NCBI RefSeq assembly: GCF_900099995.1 | Contig: NZ_FNCZ01000001.1 | Coordinates: forward strand, 124,001 to 188,000 | Direction: 5' to 3' | DNA: 64,000 nt | Origin: Winogradskyella thalassocola | GTDB taxonomy: Bacteria > Bacteroidota > Bacteroidia > Flavobacteriales > Flavobacteriaceae | In this document: in pieces, positions 26,342 to 34,082 of the stretch | Position numbering within the stretch: the stretch's first letter is position 1 | Layout: every line of letters starts with the position of its first letter | Program-made: the position numbers and the translations under genes | The notes under the pieces: model-generated | Seen by the model: the letters and a program-made list of their open reading frames with translations, nothing else | Told to the model about the DNA's origin: nothing | The model's database searches: none

Positions 26342-26803
26342 CTATTTCCAAAAGACATCACTTTCATTGTCTTCAAATTTTTCAGGTTGATGAATTATTT
26401 CAATCTGACGTAATTGTGCTTCTGTAGCTACTTTTTGAATTTCTGGAAAAAGAATCCGTTCTTCAAATCGAATATGCTGATCTAATTCTTCTTCAATTTT
26501 ACTCAGTATTTTTAAATCATCATCTTTATCGGTAAACAATCGTTTTAAACGTCTGTGTTCTGCCAAAGCACGTTTTACCAATTCGTTTTCGGGTTCTAAA
26601 ATCGAGAATATATGAGTTTCTTCTAATTCAAAATGTGGAATTAAATGATTTTCATAAAACCAATTGGCATAAGTTCTAATGCGTTTAGGATCTATGTCTT
26701 TGCTAAATCCTGCTCTAATTTTCCAGGATAACAATAAGCCATGATGATGTTCTCTGCTTAAAGGTTGAAGTGCTTTATGTCGTTTTTGAGGTTTAGGTTG
26801 CAT
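26342..26803 (-). CDS. Hemerythrin HHE-domain protein
   Basis: A 153-residue protein with hemerythrin ligands in order: REHHHGLLL, HLIPHFELEE, EHRRL and HIRFEERILFPEI. This di-iron fold binds O2 or NO. The ATG at 26803 (MQPKPQKRHK) is preferred over one at 26839, which would extend further into the upstream gene; it still overlaps that gene by 11 bp. It belongs to the NO-stress group with ric. Confidence 0.85.
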   Translation of the reverse strand: MQPKPQKRHKALQPLSREHHHGLLLSWKIRAGFSKDIDPKRIRTYANWFYENHLIPHFELEETHIFSILEPENELVKRALAEHRRLKRLFTDKDDDLKILSKIEEELDQHIRFEERILFPEIQKVATEAQLRQIEIIHQPEKFEDNESDVFWK

Positions 26804-27986
26804 ACGTTTTGTGTTTGATAATATTAAATAACAGGACACTGATGCCCAATGGTAAAAGGATACTAAACAAGAATAGTAATAGGTAATAATGAGAAATAAT
26901 TCCGGTTCCGAAATAAAACATAATCCCTTGAATTAACAGCAGTACTTCCGTTAAAACGAAGCCTAAAAAGAAACTATACATACCAAAATTTAAACTTTTA
27001 GAATGGTGTAGTAAATTGCTTTTCAAAATAAAAGCAAATAAAAATCCCGAAACCACACCCAACATGAGTAAGTGAATAAACCCGATGACAAAATTGCGAT
27101 GATTATAAACTGCAGTAGAGAATTCTGGTAAAATTGATACTGTTTGAAACAGTACTTTTAAAATAAAACAAACCAGCGCAAAACCGTACATATAGGTCAC
27201 AAGCTTATATTCTTTTTCGAATACTAAAACATGTCTCGGTTTTAGTATTTGCAAGAATTTATAAAGTGTTACAACTTGAATAATTATACCAATTCCATTA
27301 AGCCATATTAAACTTATGTGCGGTGCGAACCACTGAATTGGCAGTGCAAACGTTAATACGGTTGATGCTATTAATAGCAAATAAAACTGTCTAAATGTTT
27401 TAGAATCTTCAACTTTTAAAAGATGAAAAAACACAGCCAAAACAGCAATTAAAAACCAACCGTTAAACTGAAAGTGTAAAAAGAACTGAATCGCAATGTT
27501 ATAAAATGCCGAAGTTGGCCCAAGTATAGAAACTGCTGGGCCTAAACACCAAACACCAATGGTTGAAATTACCATAAATAGGAGTGCTGTTTTTACTAAT
27601 TTTCCTGAAACAAATGAGGTGCTTCTAGCGTGTTTCCAAATGAGATGGACAAAATAATAACTACAAAAAATATGCAGTGTTGAAAAGGATATTGAAATGG
27701 CTGCATATCCTTGTAACGGAAAGCTAATCATCATCCCAACCACAGCAAATTCTGTGACCCAAAATAAGCGCGTAAAATTTTTGGGTTTATCTGGAACAAA
27801 ATAATGAACAAAAAGTGTAAATAACATTAAATACACCCAACCTAACATAGCAACATGAGAATGCGCGTGCGTTAAAAACCGATAATTTAAACCAATAGAT
27901 TCTAAAAACGAGAAGCGTAACGCCAAACCCATCAAGGCAGCAATTAGAAAATTAATTAAACATATGACGACTAATTTTTTGGGCAT
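26793..27986 (-). CDS. Multi-helix membrane protein, heme-copper-oxidase subunit I-like or NnrS-like
   Basis: A 397-residue protein with about eleven hydrophobic helices. Histidine-bearing helices stand out: RFLTHAHSHVAMLGWVYLM, STLHIFCSYYFVHLIW, LHFQFNGWFLIAVLAVFFHL and NHRNFVIGFIHLLMLG. These resemble the heme-bearing helices of heme-copper oxidase subunit I, but the normal CuB triad (H-PEVY, HH) is not seen. NnrS-type NO-response proteins are the other comparison. It lies between ric and hemerythrin, and translation is coupled to the latter, so a role in NO handling is probable. I cannot assign a reaction. Confidence 0.6.
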   Translation of the reverse strand: MPKKLVVICLINFLIAALMGLALRFSFLESIGLNYRFLTHAHSHVAMLGWVYLMLFTLFVHYFVPDKPKNFTRLFWVTEFAVVGMMISFPLQGYAAISISFSTLHIFCSYYFVHLIWKHARSTSFVSGKLVKTALLFMVISTIGVWCLGPAVSILGPTSAFYNIAIQFFLHFQFNGWFLIAVLAVFFHLLKVEDSKTFRQFYLLLIASTVLTFALPIQWFAPHISLIWLNGIGIIIQVVTLYKFLQILKPRHVLVFEKEYKLVTYMYGFALVCFILKVLFQTVSILPEFSTAVYNHRNFVIGFIHLLMLGVVSGFLFAFILKSNLLHHSKSLNFGMYSFFLGFVLTEVLLLIQGIMFYFGTGIISHYYLLLFLFSILLPLGISVLLFNIIKHKTYAT

Positions 27987-28027
27987 CGCTTTAGATTACG
28001 ATTTAGTAATATACAGATTAATAAGAA

Positions 28028-28068
28028 GAAAATCCCAAAATGTTAGCGAATAACATCTCAGGATTTTC
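28028..28068 (-). terminator. Terminator-like two-tier hairpin after ric
   Basis: GAAAATCC / GGATTTTC encloses a second stem ATGTTA / TAACAT with a 5-base loop; on the minus strand a T-rich tail follows. It lies 30 bp after the ric stop. Confidence 0.6.
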
Positions 28069-28098
28069 ACAAGTTAGAAAAATAATTAGGGATTGCTA

Positions 28099-28830
28099 TT
28101 AACCAAACTGTTGTTCTAATTTTATAGCCTCTGGAAAAAGGATATTATTCTCTAAATGAATGTGTAGATGTAAATCTTTTTCAAACTCCTCTAACATCGC
28201 AAAAGTGACTTTATAGGTATTACAAGCATCTGCTGGCGGAGTATAATTATTAGTAAGTGCATCGATTTCTCTAAAACGCGAACCTTCGTTATCGTGTTCT
28301 TCCATCATCATGGCAATAGGATTTTCTACCGTACCAAATTGAGGAGATTGTACAGCACTATTTTCTAATTTAGCTTTCACCATTTTTTTCACGAAAGGAA
28401 AAAGGATAAGTTCTTCTTTTTTCATGTGCGATGCTAACTCTCCCGAAGAAGCCGTAAACAATTCGTTAATTTTAAATAATTCTGGATGACGCTCACCATG
28501 AACTTTACAGAGTTTATCTAAAAACTGGCGTAGTATTGGTGTTTTTTCTTCAACATATCTATGGTGTTTCTTTTCGATATATTCAGCCAATAAATCTAAT
28601 GGCCAAGATTTATAATCAATAGTTTCTCCTCCTTTTGAATTTAAAACGTGATTAAGTTCATCCATTAACTGGTTGCTATCAATACCTTTTTTATCACACG
28701 CCTCTTCTACTGTTCTATTGCCTTGGCAACAAAAGTCAATTTTATATTTCGAAAAAATAGCTGCGGTTCTAAAATCGTCGGCAACAAATTGCCCTATTTC
28801 TTTTTGTGTGTTTTTTTGAAGTGTTTCCAT
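28099..28830 (-). CDS. ric: Ric/ScdA/YtfE di-iron iron-sulfur cluster repair protein
   Basis: A 243-residue protein. The N-terminal ScdA_N domain has the Cys pair in DFCCQGNRT (Cys34, Cys35). The hemerythrin-like part carries EKKHHRYVEE, HGERHPEL, ASHMKKEELILFPF, MMEEHDNEG and HLHIHLENNILFPEA. It repairs nitrosative and oxidative damage to Fe-S clusters. The Rrf2-like operator at 28846 lies 15 bp before the start, so it is probably NO-regulated. Confidence 0.96.
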   Translation of the reverse strand: METLQKNTQKEIGQFVADDFRTAAIFSKYKIDFCCQGNRTVEEACDKKGIDSNQLMDELNHVLNSKGGETIDYKSWPLDLLAEYIEKKHHRYVEEKTPILRQFLDKLCKVHGERHPELFKINELFTASSGELASHMKKEELILFPFVKKMVKAKLENSAVQSPQFGTVENPIAMMMEEHDNEGSRFREIDALTNNYTPPADACNTYKVTFAMLEEFEKDLHLHIHLENNILFPEAIKLEQQFG

Positions 28831-28845
28831 ATCGCTTGTTTATTT

Positions 28846-28861
28846 CGGACAACTTTATCCT
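28846..28861. promoter_or_regulatory. NsrR/Rrf2-like palindrome before ric
   Basis: CGGACAACTTTATCCT matches the shared dyad aGGAtAAnnTTATCCt except at the left edge. It is the only strong element in the 49-bp rrf2-ric gap. Confidence 0.6.
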
Positions 28862-28879
28862 ATTTGTATTCAAATTTTT

Positions 28880-29314
28880 TTAGACCTTTAAAAATGCTAC
28901 ACCAGATTTTATATCTAATGCTAATTGTTCTAAACTCGTGTTTTCTAACATGTGCTTAAGTTCATCTCTAATGACCTTAAACTTGTCGTGCACAGGACAA
29001 GGATGATTTTCATCGCAAGTATGTAAGCCTAACCCACAACCTTTATAGATACCATCTCCATCAATAGCGTAAACAATTTGTGATAGTTTAGTGGTTGCAA
29101 TTTTGTCTTTCTCAATTTCAAAACCACCATACGCACCTCTAACAGATTTTACAATGTTATTTCTAACTAGCGCTTGTAGAATTTTAGCAGTAAAAGCCTG
29201 AGGAGAATCTATCTCTTCCGAAATTTCTTTAGGACTAACACGTCTATTTTCAGAAGAATTAATAGCAATAAAAATTGTTGCCTTAATTCCATATTCACAA
29301 GCTTTAGAAAACAT
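28880..29314 (-). CDS. Rrf2-family transcription regulator, NsrR-like
   Basis: A 144-residue regulator. The winged helix (about 1-65) includes MFSKACEYGIKATIFIA and VRGAYGGFEI. Three Cys at 93, 100 and 106 (C-x6-C-x5-C) suit a [Fe-S] cluster as in NsrR and IscR. Position before ric and the shared palindrome in four promoters make an NO-sensing NsrR-type role likely. It appears autoregulated: the dyad at 29360 lies just upstream of its own -7 box. Confidence 0.92.
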   Translation of the reverse strand: MFSKACEYGIKATIFIAINSSENRRVSPKEISEEIDSPQAFTAKILQALVRNNIVKSVRGAYGGFEIEKDKIATTKLSQIVYAIDGDGIYKGCGLGLHTCDENHPCPVHDKFKVIRDELKHMLENTSLEQLALDIKSGVAFLKV

Positions 29315-29335
29315 ATTTAATAGTATTATTGATTA

Positions 29336-29343
29336 CAAAAGTA
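29336..29343 (-). promoter_or_regulatory. -7 element of rrf2
   Basis: On the minus strand TACTTTTG is a perfect TAnnTTTG, 21 bp before the rrf2 ATG. Confidence 0.65.
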
Positions 29344-29359
29344 CAATATTTTTTTAAAT

Positions 29360-29375
29360 AAGATAAAATTATCCG
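29360..29375. promoter_or_regulatory. NsrR/Rrf2-like palindrome before rrf2
   Basis: AAGATAAAATTATCCG fits the shared dyad. It covers the -33 region of the rrf2 promoter (16 bp from the -7 box), the expected place for an autorepressor. Confidence 0.65.
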
Positions 29376-29388
29376 AAATAAATTATTT

Positions 29389-29739
29389 TTAAGAGTATTT
29401 AGATTTATACCATACTTTTTGCCATTCGCGTTGCAAAATAATAAAAGTAACCTCTTCAGACAATTTTAAAATGTCACTACCGTCAAGACTTCGAATTTTA
29501 GCTTCGGAAACATCTACTATATAAAGTAGATTTAGATAGTCTGAAAATTTAGAATTTATAAGATTAAAAACGGTGTCTTGAAATATTAATTTTAAACTCG
29601 TTGGCAAGGTCTCTTGGTCAAACTCTAAATCGATATTCGCATAAAGCAAATCCTTATTAAGTTGAATAATAAGGTTCTTATAAAGTTGTAAGGCTTCTGC
29701 CTCTAGAATTAAATCTTCAAAATTTGATGGTAAACTCAT
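29389..29739 (-). CDS. Conserved-looking hypothetical protein
   Basis: A 116-residue acidic, mostly helical soluble protein (LPSNFEDLILEAEALQLYKNLI at the start). No signal, membrane helix or motif was recognised. It follows the polyprenyl synthase gene by 6 bp, so they share a transcript; function unknown. Confidence 0.7.
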   Translation of the reverse strand: MSLPSNFEDLILEAEALQLYKNLIIQLNKDLLYANIDLEFDQETLPTSLKLIFQDTVFNLINSKFSDYLNLLYIVDVSEAKIRSLDGSDILKLSEEVTFIILQREWQKVWYKSKYS

Positions 29740-29745
29740 TAGGAA

Positions 29746-30720
29746 TTAAACGCGTCTATTCATTAATTGTTCCCCAAACAATCGTAGCGATTGCTTTTTA
29801 TCTTCAGTAATATTTAAAGTTTCTAAAACCTCAAAAGCCTTATTTGTATAGTCTTTTACAGCATTTTGCGTTGATTCCGCTGCACCAGAAGACTTGAATA
29901 ACGCTTTAACCTTTTCAACTTTGTTACTATTAGGAAATTCAGAATTAGACATAAATGTCTTTAAGTTTAAGGTATCATCATCAGACCCTAACTCTAGTGT
30001 TTTAAGATATAGATACGTTTTTTTATTTTCGATAATATCCCCTCCTACTTGTTTTCCAAAGGTTTCAGGGTTTCCGAAAGCATCTAAATAATCGTCTTGT
30101 AATTGAAACGCGATTCCTAAATGGCGTCCAAATTCATAGATAGCATCTTGATCTTCAATTGACGCTTTTGCTACAATAGCTCCCATTTTCATAGCGGCAG
30201 CGACTAAAACCGCAGTTTTATATTCAATCATTTTAAGGTATTCTGCAATCGTAACATCATCTCGTGTTTCAAAATCGATATCATATTGTTGACCTTCGCA
30301 AACCTCTAAAGCTGTTTTGCTAAATAAACGTGCTAAATCTTGAAAGGTTTGAGCATCGTAATTTTCAAATAATTGATACGCCATAATTAACATGGCATCA
30401 CCAGAAAGAATCCCTGTATTTAAATTCCACTTTTCATGAACCGTTTGTTTTCCTCGTCGCAAAGGAGCATCGTCCATAATATCATCATGTACCAAAGAAA
30501 AATTATGAAACACCTCAATAGATAACGCTGCATCCATAGCATTAGCACTGCTTTCACCGAAAACCTCAGCGGTCATTAACGTTAAAATCGGACGTAGTCG
30601 TTTGCCTCCTAATTCTAGTATATAATTAATAGGATTATATAAATTCTTGGGCTCTCGGTCTACTGTAAAACCTTCTAAATACTTCAGAAAGGGCTTTTGA
30701 TACTTCTCAATATGTTGCAT
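29746..30720 (-). CDS. Polyprenyl diphosphate synthase
   Basis: A 324-residue trans-isoprenyl diphosphate synthase. Both Asp-rich motifs are present: the first in LVHDDIMDDAPLRRG (DDxxD) and the second in FQLQDDYLDAFG (DDxxD). GGKRLRP near residue 34 binds the diphosphate. It makes a polyprenyl chain, for instance for menaquinone or an earlier C15/C20 step; chain length cannot be fixed by eye. It is divergent from the TetR/RND operon. Confidence 0.94.
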   Translation of the reverse strand: MQHIEKYQKPFLKYLEGFTVDREPKNLYNPINYILELGGKRLRPILTLMTAEVFGESSANAMDAALSIEVFHNFSLVHDDIMDDAPLRRGKQTVHEKWNLNTGILSGDAMLIMAYQLFENYDAQTFQDLARLFSKTALEVCEGQQYDIDFETRDDVTIAEYLKMIEYKTAVLVAAAMKMGAIVAKASIEDQDAIYEFGRHLGIAFQLQDDYLDAFGNPETFGKQVGGDIIENKKTYLYLKTLELGSDDDTLNLKTFMSNSEFPNSNKVEKVKALFKSSGAAESTQNAVKDYTNKAFEVLETLNITEDKKQSLRLFGEQLMNRRV

Positions 30721-30789
30721 AAGACAAAAATAATGTTTTAAACATATTTTAAACTAATGTTAGTCATGTTAAAAAATCATTAAAACTTT

Positions 30790-30817
30790 GGAAACTTTTT
30801 TGGTTTTTAAAGTTTCC
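30790..30817. promoter_or_regulatory. Inverted repeat, candidate TetR operator
   Basis: GGAAACTTT / AAAGTTTCC are perfect 9-base arms with a 10-base spacer. The repeat ends 5 bp before the -7 box at 30823 and covers the -33 region, so bound repressor would block the promoter. Confidence 0.65.
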
Positions 30818-30822
30818 TGTTG

Positions 30823-30830
30823 TAGTTTTG
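30823..30830 (+). promoter_or_regulatory. -7 element of the tetR-efflux operon
   Basis: TAGTTTTG is a perfect TAnnTTTG, 40 bp before the tetR ATG. Confidence 0.65.
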
Positions 30831-30870
30831 CGCCAGATTAAAATAGATTTCCAGACCACGGAATAACAAA

Positions 30871-31473
30871 ATGAAAGATAAAATAATATTAAAATCTACT
30901 GATTTGTTCTTAAACTTAGGGTTTAAGAGCGTTACCATGGATGATATTGCTAATGAAATGGGTATTTCTAAAAAAACCATTTATCAGCATTTTCAGAATA
31001 AAACAAAATTAGTGGAGGCTACTGCAATGCATGTTTTTGAAAAGATTTCACATGGTATTGATTGTATTTGTGAACTGAATACAAACCCGATTGAAGAAAT
31101 ATATGAGATAAAGAAGTTTGTAATGCTCAATTTAAAAGACGAAAAATCGTCTCCTCAATATCAGCTTCAAAAGTATTATCCAAAAATTTATGCCTCATTA
31201 AAAGGCAAACAATTTGAAAAAATGATTGGCTGTGTCACTCGTAATCTAGAACGTGGTGTAAGCCAAAAACTATATAGAGATACCATTGAGATTGATTTTG
31301 TTGCACGACTATACTTTAACGGTATAGTATCACTAAAGGATCAAACCATTTTTCCAAGAGAAGATTTTTCAATGATAATGTTAATGAATAACTATATAGA
31401 ATACCATTTACGAGGAATCTGCTCGTCTAAAGGATTAGAAACATTAACACAATTAAACACCAATCTAAAATAA
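30871..31473 (+). CDS. TetR-family regulator of the efflux operon
   Basis: A 200-residue protein. The N-terminal TetR helix-turn-helix is clear (KSVTMDDIANEMGISKKTIYQHFQNKTKLVEA), and the rest is the helical ligand-binding half. It is first in a tetR-tolC-adaptor-RND operon (3 bp to the next gene) and probably represses it from the inverted repeat at 30790. Confidence 0.95.
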   Translation: MKDKIILKSTDLFLNLGFKSVTMDDIANEMGISKKTIYQHFQNKTKLVEATAMHVFEKISHGIDCICELNTNPIEEIYEIKKFVMLNLKDEKSSPQYQLQKYYPKIYASLKGKQFEKMIGCVTRNLERGVSQKLYRDTIEIDFVARLYFNGIVSLKDQTIFPREDFSMIMLMNNYIEYHLRGICSSKGLETLTQLNTNLK

Positions 31474-31476
31474 CCT

Positions 31477-32826
31477 ATGAAAAAAACACTAACGCTTTTA
31501 ATTGGTTTTATCATTTTTCAAGTCGGCTTTTCGCAAGACCAGCCTACAAGCCTTTCGCTTCAAGAAGCCATTGACTATGCATTGGAAAACAATAGAACGT
31601 CCATTAATGCTTCACGAGATATAGAAGCTGCGAAACAACAGAAATGGGAAACTACTGCAATTGGTTTACCTCAAGTAAGTGCAAGTATAGATTATCAGAA
31701 CAATTTAAAACAGCAAGTGCAATTAATCCCTGCAGAATTTTTTGGTGGGCAACCGGGAGAATTTGCAGAAGTAATGTTTGGTACTAAACAAAGTATGACG
31801 GCTTTTGCAACCTTAAATCAAAAATTATTTGATGGATCATACCTTGTGGGTTTACAATCTGCCAAAGTTTTTTTAGAAATATCTAAAAACGCTAAAACAA
31901 AGACCGATTTAGAAGTCAGAAAAGCGGTTATTGAAGCCTATGGAAATGTGCTTTTAGCAGAAGAAAGCATCAACATTTTTAAAAGAAATATTGATGTCTT
32001 GGAAAAAAACATTTTTGAAACACAAAAAATTTATGAAAATGGATTAGGCGAAGAAGAAAGTGTTGAACAATTACAGATAACCTTATCTGGTGTAAAAAGT
32101 AACCTGAATAATGTTGAAAGATTAAAAAAACTAGCCTATCAAATGCTAAATATTAATTTAGGCTTAGACGTTCAAAATACTTTGGTATTAACGGATAATC
32201 TAGAAACATTAACAGACCAAAATATCTCGTTAGCAGGTTTAGATACAGAAAACAATCCAGAAAGTACTATTGATTATTTAATTGCCTTAAACGACAAAAA
32301 ATCAAAAGAGCTTTTGGTTAAACTAGAAAAAAGCAAAGCTTTACCAACGCTTAGTACCTTTATTAATGGAGGTTATTCTGGCTACAATGAAGACTTTTCA
32401 TTCACCAAGAAAAATCAACCTTGGTTTGGGTCTTCTCTATTTGGCGTTAGTTTAGATATTCCAATTTTTAGTTCTGGTATGCGAAGCGCTTCAACCCAAC
32501 GTGCAAAAATAAATCTAGAAAAAGCAGAAACTGATTTAACAGAAACAGAACAACGCATAAAACTTGAAATTGCATCGGCCAAAAGCGACTATCAATTTGC
32601 TATTGAAGATTACGACAATAAAAGACAAAATTTAGCACTTGCAGAACGTATTGAAACTAAAAACCAAACTAAATTTTTTGAAGGTATTGGTTCTAGTTTT
32701 GAGTTGAGACAAGCACAAACACAATTATACACCGCACAACAAGAATTACTTCAAGCTATGCTAGATGTTATAAACTCTAAAGCAACCTTAGAAACGGTTC
32801 TAAACACACCAATCAACAATTCATAA
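31477..32826 (+). CDS. TolC-family outer-membrane efflux protein
   Basis: A 449-residue protein with signal peptide (ending QVGFSQ) and two OEP repeats with long helices: LSLQEAIDYALENNRTSI at the start and the paired C-terminal SFELRQAQTQLYTAQQELLQAMLDVINSKATLE. It forms the exit duct of the RND pump. It lies 13 bp before the adaptor gene. Confidence 0.93.
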   Translation: MKKTLTLLIGFIIFQVGFSQDQPTSLSLQEAIDYALENNRTSINASRDIEAAKQQKWETTAIGLPQVSASIDYQNNLKQQVQLIPAEFFGGQPGEFAEVMFGTKQSMTAFATLNQKLFDGSYLVGLQSAKVFLEISKNAKTKTDLEVRKAVIEAYGNVLLAEESINIFKRNIDVLEKNIFETQKIYENGLGEEESVEQLQITLSGVKSNLNNVERLKKLAYQMLNINLGLDVQNTLVLTDNLETLTDQNISLAGLDTENNPESTIDYLIALNDKKSKELLVKLEKSKALPTLSTFINGGYSGYNEDFSFTKKNQPWFGSSLFGVSLDIPIFSSGMRSASTQRAKINLEKAETDLTETEQRIKLEIASAKSDYQFAIEDYDNKRQNLALAERIETKNQTKFFEGIGSSFELRQAQTQLYTAQQELLQAMLDVINSKATLETVLNTPINNS

Positions 32827-32839
32827 ATCACTATTCAAA

Positions 32840-34021
32840 ATGAAATATATATTTCCACTATTATTCATAGCCATATTTACAGTATCGTGTTCTGGCGAAA
32901 AGAAAAACTCTGTAGAAAACGTCATTGAACAAGGTAATCTCGAAACCATAAGAGCAAAAAGAGGAGAGCTCGTTGGAGAACAGCAAGCCATTAATGATAA
33001 AATAAAACTTTTAGACGAAAAAATAAAAACGTTAGATTCTGTAAAACATGTGCCTTTAATTACGACTTTTAAAGCTGAAGCTGAAGTTTTTAATCATGTT
33101 TTAGAATTACAAGGAAACGTTACCACTAAAGACCTTTTGACCATTACACCAGAATACAGTGGAATTTTAACCAATGTATATGTTAAAGAAGGACAAAAAG
33201 TAACTAAAGGTCAAACTTTAGCGAAAATTGATGATGGTGGTTTAAGTCAACAATTGGCTCAATTAAAAATCCAAGCCGAATTAGCAAAAACAACTTACGA
33301 GCGTCAGCAACGTCTTTGGGAACAGAACATCGGTAGTGAAATTCAGTTTTTACAATCAAAATCTACATACGAATCACAAGAAGAAGCCGTTAATCAGTTA
33401 AAGCAACAAATTTCTAAAACAACTGTTAAAGCTCCTTTTTCTGGAACTATTGACGATATTATCACAGAACAAGGAAGTGTTGTTGCTGCAGGTCAATCTC
33501 CATTAATGCGTATTGTGAATTTAGACAATATGTATATTGAAACTGAAGTACCAGAACGTTACGTTTCAGACGTTACAAAAGGAAAAAGTGTCAGTGTAAA
33601 TATTCCTGTATTAGGGAAAACAATCGAAACAAAAATTCGTCAAGCCGGAGATTTTATAAACCCTGCAAACCGAACGTTTAAAGTTGAAGTTGAAATTCCT
33701 AATAAAGATAAAGCGATTAAACCGAACCTATCTGCACGATTAAAAATTAATGATTACACAAGTGAAAATGCCTTGTTAATTCCACAAAGTGTCGTTTCTG
33801 AAAATTCTGAAGGAGAACAATATGTGTATGTGGTAACTAATAAAAACGCAAAGGGAATAGGAACCGCAAAGCGTGTTATTATTGAAACAGGAAAAACACA
33901 AGAGGATATCATTGAAGTTTTAAAAGGACTTGAAGATGGAGCTGAAATTATTAAAGAAGGAGCTCGTAGTGTAAGAGACGGTCAATCCGTAGAAGTTCTT
34001 AAAATAGACGAGAAGAACTAA
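32840..34021 (+). CDS. RND efflux periplasmic adaptor (membrane fusion protein)
   Basis: A 393-residue lipoprotein (signal ends FTVSCSGEKK). A coiled coil (about 30-60), the biotinyl/lipoyl half-motifs (NVYVKEGQKVTKGQTLAKID and TVKAPFSGTIDDIITEQGSVV), a helical hairpin and the beta-barrel/MP domains follow in order. It links the RND pump to TolC. Confidence 0.94.
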   Translation: MKYIFPLLFIAIFTVSCSGEKKNSVENVIEQGNLETIRAKRGELVGEQQAINDKIKLLDEKIKTLDSVKHVPLITTFKAEAEVFNHVLELQGNVTTKDLLTITPEYSGILTNVYVKEGQKVTKGQTLAKIDDGGLSQQLAQLKIQAELAKTTYERQQRLWEQNIGSEIQFLQSKSTYESQEEAVNQLKQQISKTTVKAPFSGTIDDIITEQGSVVAAGQSPLMRIVNLDNMYIETEVPERYVSDVTKGKSVSVNIPVLGKTIETKIRQAGDFINPANRTFKVEVEIPNKDKAIKPNLSARLKINDYTSENALLIPQSVVSENSEGEQYVYVVTNKNAKGIGTAKRVIIETGKTQEDIIEVLKGLEDGAEIIKEGARSVRDGQSVEVLKIDEKN

Positions 34022-34082
34022 AAGAACACTTTTAATCTTCAAAAAACTAACCAACAATTCAAACGTCTAAAACTAAAGACAA

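Noticed and set aside
24958..30720. Canonical NO reductase (norB/norZ)
   Set aside because: Looked for because nirK and nosZ are present; no frame shows the NorB histidine set. The membrane protein at 26793 is only distantly similar.
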